Assembly (NCBI GenBank): GCA_937974555.1
Contig: CALJKR010000049.1
Span: 1-64,000 of the forward strand
Source: an uncultured Flavobacteriales bacterium
Lineage (GTDB): Bacteria > Bacteroidota > Bacteroidia > Flavobacteriales_D > Sanyastnellaceae
Direction of reading: 5' to 3'
DNA: 64,000 bases
The position numbers and the translations under genes are program-made. Shown here one piece after another: positions 32,277 through 41,230 of the stretch; position 1 is the stretch's first letter, and every line of letters starts with the position of its first letter. The notes below the pieces were generated by a model. It searched no databases and had not been told where the DNA came from. It saw only the letters and a list, made by a program, of their open reading frames with translations.

Positions 32277-32442
32277 TCCATTTTGGGCCTGACAATAAAA
32301 TCGACTTGAACCAAAGCGCCAAGCACAGGGCAATGGCACGAAGTAACTTAGCATCGGCGATTTCATCGCATTGAAAGGAATAACCCAACAACGTGGCACA
32401 CAACAACACTACTGAAACCTTAAAAAAAATCAAACCATTCAT
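32254..32442 (-). CDS. Possible small exported or membrane protein
   Basis: This 62-codon frame begins with a plausible signal-like hydrophobic helix (LIFFKVSVVLLCATLLGYSF), has a second hydrophobic segment (AIALCLALWFKSILLSG) and overlaps the start of the DUF6671 gene by 23 bp. No family recognised. It could be a leader gene coupled to DUF6671 or a chance frame. Confidence 0.35.
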   Translation of the reverse strand: MNGLIFFKVSVVLLCATLLGYSFQCDEIADAKLLRAIALCLALWFKSILLSGPKWNEENAGY

Positions 32443-32525
32443 CGATTAAAAGATATCATACATATCAAGAATCCAAGCTGATGTCACACGTCAGAATCAA
32501 CATTATACTGATCCTCCCACTGGCT

Positions 32526-33488
32526 TTAACTTATTTCCACTATCCAGAGGTAAATAGACATCCCCACCGTCAAATTCATGGGGAAGGTCACACCCAAGGC
32601 CATTGGAACAAAAAGACCAGGATCTGATTGGGGTGCTGCCATTTTCATGGCCGCGGGAACAGCGATGTACGAGGCACTGGCCGCCAATACCGCCAAAACG
32701 AAACGATTGGCCACATCATCCGTGAGCCAATGACTGAGGTACGCAACGGTAATTCCATTGATGAGCGGAACGATCAAACCAAATAGCGTCATGGTCAAAC
32801 CATATTTTTTGAAAGCCCCAAAACGTCGGGCAGTGACCATGCCCATCTCCAATAAAAAGAGCGAAAGAAATCCCTTGAAAATATCGGTAGTGAAAGGTTT
32901 AATGCCCTCGGCCTGCTTGGCATTCGCAAAATACCCAATCAGCAAACTCCCCAAAATCAAAAGAACACTTCCGTTGGTCAAAGAATGTTTGATGGTTTGC
33001 CAGAGATTCCCATTTTGGGAAGTTCCATTCTCCCATCGCTTCATTAAAACCACCGCAACGATAATGGCAGGCGATTCCATCAATGCCATCACCGCTACCA
33101 TGTGCCCTCCGCAGGCAAGAGCGTGAAAATCCAGAAAAGACATGGCCGCCACAAAAGTCACCGCGCTTACTGAACCATAGGATGCCGCAACTGCAGCCGC
33201 ATTCTGATTGTCCAACTTCAATCTCAAAATGAAAAAAGTATACAAGGGAATAATCGCCGACACCAACAATCCAGTAAACAATGTCCAAATAACCTCCGCA
33301 TTGATCTTAGCATGCGACAACTCCTGTCCACCTTTAAAACCAATGGCAAATAGTAAATAAAGCGAAATGAATTTACTCGATGAGGGTGGGATTTCTAAAT
33401 CACTTTTTACAGTGACCGCCAAAACCCCCAAAAGAAAAAAGAGAATGGTTGGATTGGTAAGATTTAAGAGCAATTCATTCCCGTTCAT
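32526..33488 (-). CDS. sbtA: Sodium-dependent bicarbonate transporter SbtA family
   Basis: This 320-residue integral membrane protein starts at ATG 33488. About ten helices are seen. Family-typical segments are PTILFFLLGVLAVTVKSDLE, LYLLFAIGFKGGQELS, AASYGSVSAVTFVAA and ASASYIAVPAAMKMAAPQSD. SbtA proteins bring in bicarbonate with sodium. In a heterotroph this would feed carboxylases or pH control. It is divergently transcribed from a LysR regulator with an 81-bp gap containing a LysR-type dyad. No separate SbtB-like PII gene lies beside it. Confidence 0.88.
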   Translation of the reverse strand: MNGNELLLNLTNPTILFFLLGVLAVTVKSDLEIPPSSSKFISLYLLFAIGFKGGQELSHAKINAEVIWTLFTGLLVSAIIPLYTFFILRLKLDNQNAAAVAASYGSVSAVTFVAAMSFLDFHALACGGHMVAVMALMESPAIIVAVVLMKRWENGTSQNGNLWQTIKHSLTNGSVLLILGSLLIGYFANAKQAEGIKPFTTDIFKGFLSLFLLEMGMVTARRFGAFKKYGLTMTLFGLIVPLINGITVAYLSHWLTDDVANRFVLAVLAASASYIAVPAAMKMAAPQSDPGLFVPMALGVTFPMNLTVGMSIYLWIVEIS

Positions 33489-33542
33489 GCATTTATTTTT
33501 TTGCAAAGTTGCACCCACCAATTGATTGATTTTCATTTATAT

Positions 33543-33555
33543 TTACAATGCGTAA
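33543..33555. promoter_or_regulatory. LysR-type binding dyad between sbtA and lysR
   Basis: TTACAATGCGTAA fits the LysR T-N11-A box with the dyad TTAC-N5-GTAA. It lies 15 bp before the regulator start and 55 bp before sbtA, in the only intergenic space the pair shares. Confidence 0.6.
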
Positions 33556-33569
33556 CATAAAAATTATTT

Positions 33570-34466
33570 ATGAATATCACTTTACAGCAGCTCATCATTT
33601 TCAATGATCTCTGTCAAACCGAAAGCGTAACACAAACCGCTGAAAATCTGCATCTCACTCAACCCGCGATATCCATTCAACTCAAGAATATTCAAACCCA
33701 GTTTGACCAACCGCTATTTGAAACAGTGGGCAAGAAAATTTACATCACCCCTTGGGGAAGAACTGTATTGGAGCCCATTCAGCGCTTGTTACAAGAAGCG
33801 AAGCAAATTGAGCACATGGCCCAAAGGGCCAATCGAGGCCTTTCAGGCCCCTTGAAAATAGCCGTTGTATCCACAGGGAAATACGTGATGCCATTTTTCC
33901 TAACGCCCTTTATGAAAGAAAATCCCGAAGTCGAATTGGAGATGGATGTTTCCAACAAGCAGCAAGTATTGGAGCGGTTGAAGAAAAATGAAATTGACTT
34001 TGCCCTGGTGTCCATCCTTCCAGACCAGATGTCCCTCAAGAAATTGGATCTATTGGAAAATCGATTGCAAATGGTAGGATCGGCGCAATCCAAAGCCAAA
34101 ACATTGGAGGATTGCACCCCATTTATTTACCGGGAGCGCGGATCAGGAACCCGACAAAGCATGGAGAAATACCTCAGCAAGCGCAAGATGAAACTGACCA
34201 AGACCATGGAATTGACCAGCAATGAAGCCATCAAGCAAGCGGTAATCGCGGGAATGGGCTACTCCATCATGCCACTGATTGGCCTTAAAAATGAATTGAC
34301 CCACAAACAAATCAAAGTCATTCCCTTGCCTGGATTGCCTATTAAAACCACCTGGAAATTGGTCTGGCGTAGCGAAAAAAAATTATCCCAAACTGCCCAA
34401 GCTTATTTGGATCATTTGAAACGAAACAAGGACGAAATTCAAAAATTTCACTTTGAATTGATTTGA
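33570..34466 (+). CDS. LysR family regulator, probable regulator of sbtA
   Basis: This 298-residue protein has an N-terminal winged helix (LQQLIIFNDLCQTESVTQTA, LHLTQPAISIQLKNIQ) and a periplasmic-binding-protein-like effector domain (GPLKIAVVSTGKYVMPFFL, YRERGSGTRQSMEKYL, VIAGMGYSIMPLIGL). It resembles the CbbR/CmpR group that controls carbon-concentrating and carbon-fixation genes, which fits the divergent sbtA. The stop abuts the convergent arsC (34467). Confidence 0.9.
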   Translation: MNITLQQLIIFNDLCQTESVTQTAENLHLTQPAISIQLKNIQTQFDQPLFETVGKKIYITPWGRTVLEPIQRLLQEAKQIEHMAQRANRGLSGPLKIAVVSTGKYVMPFFLTPFMKENPEVELEMDVSNKQQVLERLKKNEIDFALVSILPDQMSLKKLDLLENRLQMVGSAQSKAKTLEDCTPFIYRERGSGTRQSMEKYLSKRKMKLTKTMELTSNEAIKQAVIAGMGYSIMPLIGLKNELTHKQIKVIPLPGLPIKTTWKLVWRSEKKLSQTAQAYLDHLKRNKDEIQKFHFELI

Positions 34467-34889
34467 TCAAGGATGTTTCATCACCAATTGTCTACAATAT
34501 TCCTTGATCAAATCACGCGTTGTTCTAAAAGATTCCATTACTTCATCATCGGACCCTTGAGCCTTTGCAGGATCGGGGAAATTGTAATGCAAGCGAGTTG
34601 CTTGTGATGGAAAATAGGGACAACGCTCCTGAGCGTTGTCACACACGGTTAGAATAAGATCAAATGAAACATCACTGTATTCATCCACATGATTGGAGGT
34701 ATGTTTTGAAATATCTATTCCATCTTCGGCCATAATGTCAATCGCCCTGGGATTCACCCCATGCGTTTCTATTCCCGCGCTGTAGACCTTAGCATTGTCT
34801 CCATAGAACAATCGCAAGTACCCTTCTGCCATTTGACTTCGGCAGCTATTCCCTGTGCAGAGAACCAGAATGTTTTTACTTGTTTTCAT
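34467..34889 (-). CDS. arsC: Arsenate reductase, low-molecular-weight phosphatase type
   Basis: This 140-residue protein has the P-loop VLCTGNSCRSQMAEG (CxxxxxR), the cysteine LTVCDNAQERCPYF used in the thiol cascade and the acid motif NFPDPAKAQG. Thioredoxin-linked reduction of arsenate to arsenite is the expected reaction. It overlaps acr3 by 14 bp and is the last gene of the ars operon. Confidence 0.93.
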   Translation of the reverse strand: MKTSKNILVLCTGNSCRSQMAEGYLRLFYGDNAKVYSAGIETHGVNPRAIDIMAEDGIDISKHTSNHVDEYSDVSFDLILTVCDNAQERCPYFPSQATRLHYNFPDPAKAQGSDDEVMESFRTTRDLIKEYCRQLVMKHP

Positions 34890-35913
34890 ATATCCGTCTT
34901 TTTAAATACAAACTTAGTTTCACCATCAATATGAGTGCAGGAACTTCTACCAATGGACCTATCACACCTGCAAAAGCCTGACCTGAATTCAATCCAAAAA
35001 CACCTATGGACACGGCTATCGCCAATTCAAAATTATTACCGGACGCAGTGAATGAAACCGCCGCATTCTCCGAATAAGAGGCCCCTGCCCATTTGGCTAC
35101 AGCAAACATCAGGGAAAACATAACAACAAAGAAGACAACCAAAGGAATCGCCACGTCAATTACATCCATGGGCAACTCCACAATCATTTGCCCTTTCAAA
35201 CTAAACATAACCACGATAGTAAACAGCAATGCAATCAGAGTTAAAGGCGTTATTGCTGGAAGGAATTTGGTTTGAAACCATTGTTCCCCTTGGGTTGCAA
35301 TTATCGATTTTCTGCTTAATACCGCAACTACAAACGGAATCCCCAAATACAATCCGACCGTCTTTGCGATATCCCACATTGTGACATCGATATGCACCCC
35401 TTCAATTCCCATCCATGGCAAAACCATTTCCAAGTAGAAATAGGCATAGAACGCAAAAAACAATACTTGTAAAATACTATTAACTCCCACTAAACCAGTT
35501 ACCCATTCCTTGCTGCCCTGTGCAAGATCATTCCAAACAATTACCATGGCAATACAAGGTGCCAAGCCGATGATAATCAAACCCGTCATGTATTCTGGTG
35601 AATCTCGAAGAAAGGTGGTTGCCAAAAGAAACATCAACAAAGGACCGATGATCCAGGTAATAAAAAAAGAAACCAAAAGCAACTTGGGCTTTGCCATCAC
35701 AGCGGGGATACGCGAGAAATCAACTTTGGTCAAAGGGGGGTACATCATCACAATCAATCCTATGGCGAGAGGAATATTGGTTGTACCCATTGACAGCGCA
35801 TCCATCACCTTGGTCATTTGAGGAAAAAAATATCCCAATCCCACGCCCAAAAGCATTGCCAGGAAAATCCAAACTGTCAGGAAGCGATCTAAAAATTTTA
35901 GTCTTGTATTCAT
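34876..35913 (-). CDS. acr3: Arsenite efflux permease, ACR3 family
   Basis: This 345-residue protein runs from ATG 35913 (MNTRLKFLDRFLTVWIFLAM). It has ten predicted helices with the ACR3 hallmarks GLIVMMYPPLTKVDFSRIP, LIIIGLAPCIAMVIVWNDLA (the conserved Cys for As(III)), GASYSENAAVSFTASGNNFE and GVIGPLVEVPALI. It exports arsenite produced by ArsC. Operon order arsR, DUF6428, acr3, arsC with gaps of 1-14 bp or overlaps. Confidence 0.93.
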   Translation of the reverse strand: MNTRLKFLDRFLTVWIFLAMLLGVGLGYFFPQMTKVMDALSMGTTNIPLAIGLIVMMYPPLTKVDFSRIPAVMAKPKLLLVSFFITWIIGPLLMFLLATTFLRDSPEYMTGLIIIGLAPCIAMVIVWNDLAQGSKEWVTGLVGVNSILQVLFFAFYAYFYLEMVLPWMGIEGVHIDVTMWDIAKTVGLYLGIPFVVAVLSRKSIIATQGEQWFQTKFLPAITPLTLIALLFTIVVMFSLKGQMIVELPMDVIDVAIPLVVFFVVMFSLMFAVAKWAGASYSENAAVSFTASGNNFELAIAVSIGVFGLNSGQAFAGVIGPLVEVPALILMVKLSLYLKRRIYENK

Positions 35914-35927
35914 AATAATGAAATCGC

Positions 35928-36395
35928 TTAACAACATCCTCCCCCTGGGGTACAAATATTCCTATTTCCCAAATCGCCCATATTCACTTTAACTTTGGTT
36001 TCAGGGATACCGCAAGTATCCTCTGCCAAGCAAGCGGTTTGCTTGGTGATTAGTTTGAAATGACCATTTTGAAACGCCAAGCCAAAAACACCGATGGTAT
36101 CCCTTTGGTATTCTACTACAACATCTAAATCTTGCACACCATATAAACCATCAGCGAGGGAAATAATGCCCAAGAATTTCTGGGGAGATAATCGATGCGC
36201 TGTATCACCTGCTACCCACAACTGGAATGTAGCACTTCGTTCGTTGCGCATTTTGCCACCACAATCCACGTAATTTTTGAGCATCAAGCCCATTTCAGTA
36301 ACGTGAAAGTGAGCAGGCACCATCGTGCCATCGGGCAATTCAAAGGAAACCGAAGCCACTGTGTTCAGGTTAGTGATCAATTCTTTTACTTTCAT
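35928..36395 (-). CDS. DUF6428 family protein of the ars operon
   Basis: This 155-residue cytoplasmic protein opens with MKVKELITNLNTVASVSFEL and contains VPAHFHVTEMGLMLKNYVDC, GGKMRNERSATFQLWVAGDT and RLSPQKFLGII. The end holds several cysteines (TACLAEDTCGIPETK, NICTPGGGCC). This family travels with Bacteroidota ars operons between arsR and acr3, as here. Function unknown. The His/Cys content suggests arsenite binding or thiol chemistry (inference). Confidence 0.85.
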   Translation of the reverse strand: MKVKELITNLNTVASVSFELPDGTMVPAHFHVTEMGLMLKNYVDCGGKMRNERSATFQLWVAGDTAHRLSPQKFLGIISLADGLYGVQDLDVVVEYQRDTIGVFGLAFQNGHFKLITKQTACLAEDTCGIPETKVKVNMGDLGNRNICTPGGGCC

Positions 36396-36396
36396 A

Positions 36397-36720
36397 TTAG
36401 CAACATTTACTTTTCATTTTATTCTCCAACTTTCCGAAGTACAATTGAATTTTCTTCAATGTCTTTTCATTGATACAATAACAAATGGCCGTTCCTTCAA
36501 TCGTCCCTTGGATGATCTCCGCATTTTTTAATTCTTTCAAATGTTGAGAAACGGTGGGCTGGGCCAATGGAAGGTGATTTACAATGTCTCCACAGATGCA
36601 ACTATCTACTGACAGAAGATACTCCACTATCGCAATGCGCGCAGGGTGCGCCAAGGCTTTGAGCAATGCTGCTATTTCGTTTTCACGTTCAGAAAAATTT
36701 TCTGACTTTGAAATTCCCAT
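36397..36720 (-). CDS. arsR: ArsR family repressor
   Basis: This 107-residue winged-helix protein contains LKALAHPARIAIVEYLL, the metal-site segment DSCICGDIV with two cysteines, the recognition helix AQPTVSQHLKELKNAE and the wing GTIEGTAICYCINEK. As(III) binding to the cysteines would release it from DNA and open the operon. A dyad at 36732-36749 upstream is a candidate operator. The stop and the next ATG are separated by one base. Confidence 0.92.
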   Translation of the reverse strand: MGISKSENFSERENEIAALLKALAHPARIAIVEYLLSVDSCICGDIVNHLPLAQPTVSQHLKELKNAEIIQGTIEGTAICYCINEKTLKKIQLYFGKLENKMKSKCC

Positions 36721-36731
36721 CTCTATTTGTT

Positions 36732-36749
36732 TATTGCAATATTACGATA
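36732..36749. promoter_or_regulatory. Candidate ArsR operator
   Basis: TATTGCAATATTACGATA is an imperfect 18-bp dyad (seven of nine pairs match) just upstream of the arsR start, with the AT-rich symmetry typical of ArsR sites. Confidence 0.45.
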
Positions 36750-36810
36750 TATATTTTCTTAATCATAAATAATTTACATTGACAATCCTCCCTCATCACC
36801 ATTCAGATGT

Positions 36811-38025
36811 TTAGGACTTCATTCTTAATAGGACAACCCAACCTGATAGCATTGTTAAACTACCAATGAAAATCATTGCCGCTGGTATGCCCCATTGATC
36901 TGCCAAAATCCCTGAGATTATTGCACCAAAGGCATAGCCAGAATCCCGCCACAACCTGAAGATGCCCACTGTTTCCGCCCTCTGCGTGGCAGATACCGCA
37001 TCACCAATGGCGGACAAAAATGTAGGATAAACCATAGCGGTCCCCCAACCCAACAATGCTGCCAATACTACTGCATAGTTATCCAATTCGGCAATGGCCA
37101 TAACCAAAATCACAGCTCCTTGAAGTGCCATTGCCGAGGCTATCAAACCCTTCTTCGAAATCAAATCCGACCATTTTCCAGTAATCAATTGTCCAATTCC
37201 CCAAACCATGGGATAAGTTGCTAGTGCCATTGCACTTGTATCACTGTTCACACCTCGATCCAAAAGCAACATAGGAAGTAATCCCCACATCATCCCATCG
37301 TTGAGATTGTTCACCCATCCTGCTTGAACGATTGAACTTAAGTTCTTGTCTTTAAAAGAAACCCAAATAAAGAAATGTCTTACCTTGACCGAAGACACAA
37401 CATTGGATTCTTTTTCCATCCATGGCGTTGTATCTTTTACCCATAAAAAGGAAAGCAAAAGCCCCAACATAGCGATGCCCAATCCTATGAAAAATGGATA
37501 AGGCGTAACCCCAAAATCTTGAGCCACTTGAAATGTCCAATAAGCCACAACACCAACAGCCAAATAGCCTGCAAATTCATTGATTCCCATGGCCAATCCT
37601 CTGTTCTTCTTGCCTACCAAATCCATCTTCATCACCACTGTACTGCTCCATGTCAAACCTTGATGAACGCCCAAAAAGATATTGGCAAAAATGACTACCC
37701 ACCATGAATGGGCCATCATCAGAAGAATAGGGACAGGAAGTGCCAAACACCAACCTGCAATAAGCAATCGGCGTCGCCCCCATCGATTGGCCCACTTGCC
37801 CGCGTAGTAATTGGCAATGGCCTTGGAAAAACCGAAGGCAACGATAAATGAAAGCATGATTCCCGCAGAGGAAATGCCCATCACCTGCTTTGCATATACC
37901 GGAAAGATGGAACGTTCCATCCCCACCATGCCTCCTACAAATCCATTAACCAGTACCAATAGAAAAAATTGAAATGCATTTTCGCGAATGCCCCATCGAA
38001 TATTCCGAAATTTCTGATTGTTCAC
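36811..38025 (-). CDS. MFS transporter
   Basis: This 404-residue protein has twelve predicted helices. The loop motif between TM2 and TM3 reads YYAGKWANRWGRRRLLIAG, and a similar half-motif (GKWSDLISKKGLIAS) occurs in the second half. The drug/metabolite-exporter look (GVHQGLTWSSTVVMKMDLVG, GINEFAGYLAVGVVAYWT) does not define a substrate. It lies between the ars operon and a Crp/Fnr gene on the same strand, so an association with arsenic or with the Crp-type regulator is possible. Confidence 0.88.
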   Translation of the reverse strand: MNNQKFRNIRWGIRENAFQFFLLVLVNGFVGGMVGMERSIFPVYAKQVMGISSAGIMLSFIVAFGFSKAIANYYAGKWANRWGRRRLLIAGWCLALPVPILLMMAHSWWVVIFANIFLGVHQGLTWSSTVVMKMDLVGKKNRGLAMGINEFAGYLAVGVVAYWTFQVAQDFGVTPYPFFIGLGIAMLGLLLSFLWVKDTTPWMEKESNVVSSVKVRHFFIWVSFKDKNLSSIVQAGWVNNLNDGMMWGLLPMLLLDRGVNSDTSAMALATYPMVWGIGQLITGKWSDLISKKGLIASAMALQGAVILVMAIAELDNYAVVLAALLGWGTAMVYPTFLSAIGDAVSATQRAETVGIFRLWRDSGYAFGAIISGILADQWGIPAAMIFIGSLTMLSGWVVLLRMKS

Positions 38026-38076
38026 CGAGCAAAATTCTCGGTTTAATGTCTGGACGTACTTATCAAATGATAAGAA

Positions 38077-38643
38077 CTACAATTCCGACCTTATCCGGCT
38101 TAAACTTTCAGGTGTTATTCCCAAATAGGAGGCCACGATTTTCAGTGGAATTATAGAAAGAATTTCGGTCTCCTTCATCAAATCCAAATAACGCTCTTTA
38201 GCCGTTTTCATTTGAAAACTTTCTAACCTTTTGATGGTATTGACCCATTCTTTTTCAAAGACGCGACGAAACATAGATTCTATTTCTGGGAATCGCCCAT
38301 ACAATTGAAAAAGCCCTTCGGCAGGGATAACCAATACCTGAGAAGCGGTGATCGATTGAATTCCTTTGTTGGTTTTTTGGGAGGTAAACAAACTCTCCGC
38401 TCGAATGATTAATTGCCCTTCAAAGGCAAAATGTTCTGTAATATCAACCCCTTCTTTCCAATAATAAATTCTTGCAACACCAGCAGACATGAAGAAAATA
38501 TTCTTGCATGTACTGCCCGTTTTTTGAATATCCAATGATTTACCATAACTCTCCTCTTTGATTAAATCCAATAGAGCAAGTTGCGCCTCATGGGACAGCT
38601 TCAAATCCCCACAGAGAAAATGAATCAAGCCTTCCGCATTCAT
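38077..38643 (-). CDS. Crp/Fnr family transcriptional regulator (second)
   Basis: This 188-residue protein has a cNMP-binding-like barrel (DIQKTGSTCKNIFFMSAGVA, FEGQLIIRAESLF) and a C-terminal HTH (LKIVASYLGITPESLSRIRS). It is the same size class as the regulator at 26123 but clearly different in sequence. It lies 51 bp upstream of the MFS gene on the same strand, so local control of the transporter is plausible. Confidence 0.88.
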   Translation of the reverse strand: MNAEGLIHFLCGDLKLSHEAQLALLDLIKEESYGKSLDIQKTGSTCKNIFFMSAGVARIYYWKEGVDITEHFAFEGQLIIRAESLFTSQKTNKGIQSITASQVLVIPAEGLFQLYGRFPEIESMFRRVFEKEWVNTIKRLESFQMKTAKERYLDLMKETEILSIIPLKIVASYLGITPESLSRIRSEL

Positions 38644-38681
38644 GGTCGGAAGTTAAGACATGAAATCATTCATTCGAAATC

Positions 38682-39233
38682 TCATTTCCACTCTCTAATC
38701 AAACAATAGGTGACCAATCCCTCGATCTCAACCTCTGCATAGGTTTTGAAGCCGATGCGCTCATAGATTCTTTTGTTCTTGGGAATGACCGTTTCAACCA
38801 TGACTGGCAATTGAAGCTCTCTTGACTTTTGAAACAAAATATCGCGAAGCTCCAATATGGCTTGGGTTCCTCTTGCCTCAGGCAAAACACCCAAAAAAGA
38901 ACAATAGATATGCGGCGGATATTGACTTCGCATGGCTTCCACTTTGGATTTTCGTCGCAGGACGCGTGTAATACGAAAAGGGCCAATCGCAATAAAAATC
39001 ATCATTAACTTCACCTTCCAACACACCGGCTTTTTGTTAACCGAAGGATAGAAAAGGATGATGCCTTGTTCGGATTGATCCATGTAAACGCCGTCATTCT
39101 GGGTGGCTTCATCGATCAGATAATGGGCCAATACCCTGCGTCTTCGGCAGGCGCCCCAGCCGGAACCGACTGTAAATTCTGACGAAGGAATCTGTTCTAA
39201 GATTCGCTTCACCATTTGGATTTTTTTTCTCAT
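38682..39233 (-). CDS. GNAT family N-acetyltransferase
   Basis: This 183-residue protein carries a GNAT core: HIYCSFLGVLPEARGTQAIL (acetyl-CoA loop in a QxxGxG-like place), a helix LRDILFQKSRELQLPVMVET, and the late IPKNKRIYERIGFKTYAEVE typical of beta5-alpha4. The N-terminal part includes a short CRRRR patch. Substrate unknown. Confidence 0.82.
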   Translation of the reverse strand: MRKKIQMVKRILEQIPSSEFTVGSGWGACRRRRVLAHYLIDEATQNDGVYMDQSEQGIILFYPSVNKKPVCWKVKLMMIFIAIGPFRITRVLRRKSKVEAMRSQYPPHIYCSFLGVLPEARGTQAILELRDILFQKSRELQLPVMVETVIPKNKRIYERIGFKTYAEVEIEGLVTYCLIREWK

Positions 39234-39354
39234 ATCATTGGTGGATTTGATGTGAAAATATTGTGATTAAAGGTAAAAAACAATTGAGTTAAATCATAAT
39301 GCAAAGCACAATTGACATATATAACTAATGATTATATTCGCGCAAACTTTACAG

Positions 39355-41190
39355 ATGCGCACCCTATTCACTTTGGCCTTTGCATTATTGCAACTATTTG
39401 TTTTTGCACAAGTAGGTATCGGCACCAACGACCCCAAAGCCACCTTGCATGTATTGGGAAAACCCACTCAAACCGATGCGATTGATGGACTTATACCGCC
39501 CAAGATTACCCGTGCCCAGCTCATTGCCAAGTCGGGATTGTATGGCACCAATCAAGCGGGAGCCATATTGTATGTCACTGACGCCAGCGGAACCACCAAC
39601 CCTTCCACCTCTCAAGTAACGGAAGCTGGATTTTATTATTTCAATGGCACTGCATGGATCCCATTGAAAGGTACACCGGCTCCGTCTGTTGTAGCGGAGT
39701 GTTCCAACGACGGGTTTGTTGCGCCAATGATTCAGGGAGTTGCCCTATCCAACAGCAGCCTCAAAGTATTGGTAACCAATAACAGTTTTAGTACTGCCAC
39801 CATTGCTTTTCAAAACAGTGATGTTGTATTATCTGGGATCAGTGGAATCACTGTATCGGCAACATCTCCAGCCACTGCAACATTGATTGCTGGTCAAAGC
39901 CAATGGGTCACCTACACCCTATCCGGCACACCAACGAGTGCAGGAACGCTATCTTGTCAATGGACCAAATTATCTTTGAATTGTTTGAACACCCAAACGG
40001 TTTATTCATTGAGCGGATATGTCCAAGATGCCAATTACACCAGCACGCCACAATTGAATTATTTGTACGTAAAAGACGTTGCATTGACCAGTGCAAATAC
40101 TTTCACGGTTACCTATACCAACAATGGTGCAGTGGCCTTGGCTTCTTTGCCAGCGCCTACTACAGGAAATGTCACCTTGAGTGGCGCAGGCAGCGCGGGA
40201 GTCACAGTATCCAGCGTTTCGCCAACAGGTACATACACCTTGGCGGCTGGAGCCAGCAAAACTTTCACCTATACCCTTTCAGGAACACCTTCAGCAACAG
40301 GAACGTTGACCGCTACTTGGAATTATTTGGATTTGACCGCGACACAAAGCAAAACGGTCATCCAATTGAAAGCATCCGGAGGTACACCCATTTTATATCA
40401 AAGCGGAAGCAATTATTATGTGGCACACAAATTCACTTCATCGGGCAATTTAACCGTCTTGGAAAATGCGAGCATGAATTACTTGTTGGTAGGCGGTGGC
40501 GGTGCAGGTGGCACCAACCATGGTGGCGGTGGCGGTGGCGGCGGTGTCGTTCAGGGAACGCACAACGCCATCACAGGAACATTCCCAGTCGTTGTTGGGA
40601 ATGGAGGTTCTGGTATAGCCAGTGGATTTTCTACCAGAGGTAACAATGGAGGATTGAGTTCTTTGTTTGGGTTCACCGCATACGGTGGCGGTGGCGGCGG
40701 CGGTCGCAATAACACCAACAACACCGACAGCGGCGCCAATGGAGCAACTGGCGGTGGTGGTCCCGGTACCAATCCTGTTACCTCAGGGACCAGCATTTAT
40801 GCGGGCCAAGGTTTCAATGGAGGAAATGGAACATCGGATGCCACAGCAGGTAACGGCGGTGGCGGCGGTGGCGCGGGCGCTGCCGGTGGTGCTTCTTCAG
40901 GAACTGGACCAGGTGGTGGTATCTCAGGTGCCGGTGGCGCAGGAATTTCCTCAACGATCACAGGAGTGTCAACCTATTATGGCGGAGGCGGATCTGGTGG
41001 CCGCTGGCAGACAGGAGCCGTAGGTGCAGCAGGAATCGGCGGTGGTGGAACAGGTGGAAATACAGACTCCGCCGGTGGTAGCGCAGGAGCTGCCAACACA
41101 GGCGGCGGCGGCGGTGGTGGCGGTGGTGCATTTGGACCCGGAGGGGCCGGAGGATCTGGCGTGGTGATTGTCTCTTATCTTCTACAATAA
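39355..41190 (+). CDS. Large secreted glycine-rich protein
   Basis: This 611-residue protein starts at ATG 39355 (MRTLFTLAFALLQLFVFAQ, a clean signal peptide; the upstream ATG 39328 adds nine residues). An opening like Bacteroidota tail-fibre or adhesin heads (VGIGTNDPKATLHVLGK) leads into two or more Ig-like repeats with matching phrases (VTNNSFSTATIAFQN, VTYTNNGAVALASLPAP; YTLSGTPTSAGTLSCQW, YTLSGTPSATGTLTATW). From about residue 380 comes a glycine-rich domain, up to eight Gly in a row (GGGGAGGTNHGGGGGGGG). It ends GGSGVVIVSYLLQ. No T9SS domain is seen. Function probably adhesive or structural. A terminator follows. Confidence 0.8.
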   Translation: MRTLFTLAFALLQLFVFAQVGIGTNDPKATLHVLGKPTQTDAIDGLIPPKITRAQLIAKSGLYGTNQAGAILYVTDASGTTNPSTSQVTEAGFYYFNGTAWIPLKGTPAPSVVAECSNDGFVAPMIQGVALSNSSLKVLVTNNSFSTATIAFQNSDVVLSGISGITVSATSPATATLIAGQSQWVTYTLSGTPTSAGTLSCQWTKLSLNCLNTQTVYSLSGYVQDANYTSTPQLNYLYVKDVALTSANTFTVTYTNNGAVALASLPAPTTGNVTLSGAGSAGVTVSSVSPTGTYTLAAGASKTFTYTLSGTPSATGTLTATWNYLDLTATQSKTVIQLKASGGTPILYQSGSNYYVAHKFTSSGNLTVLENASMNYLLVGGGGAGGTNHGGGGGGGGVVQGTHNAITGTFPVVVGNGGSGIASGFSTRGNNGGLSSLFGFTAYGGGGGGGRNNTNNTDSGANGATGGGGPGTNPVTSGTSIYAGQGFNGGNGTSDATAGNGGGGGGAGAAGGASSGTGPGGGISGAGGAGISSTITGVSTYYGGGGSGGRWQTGAVGAAGIGGGGTGGNTDSAGGSAGAANTGGGGGGGGGAFGPGGAGGSGVVIVSYLLQ

Positions 41191-41217
41191 AAAAAGGCTG
41201 CGATTGCAGCCTTTTTT
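41190..41217 (+). terminator. Rho-independent terminator after the glycine-rich gene
   Basis: The stem AAGGCTGC / GCAGCCTT with a GATT loop is flanked by A and T runs, directly after the stop codon. Confidence 0.9.
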
Positions 41218-41230
41218 GTTGAACCATTTT

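Noticed and set aside
40551..40796. Proline-rich minus-strand frame opposite the glycine-rich domain
   Set aside because: The Pro runs are the complement of Gly codons.
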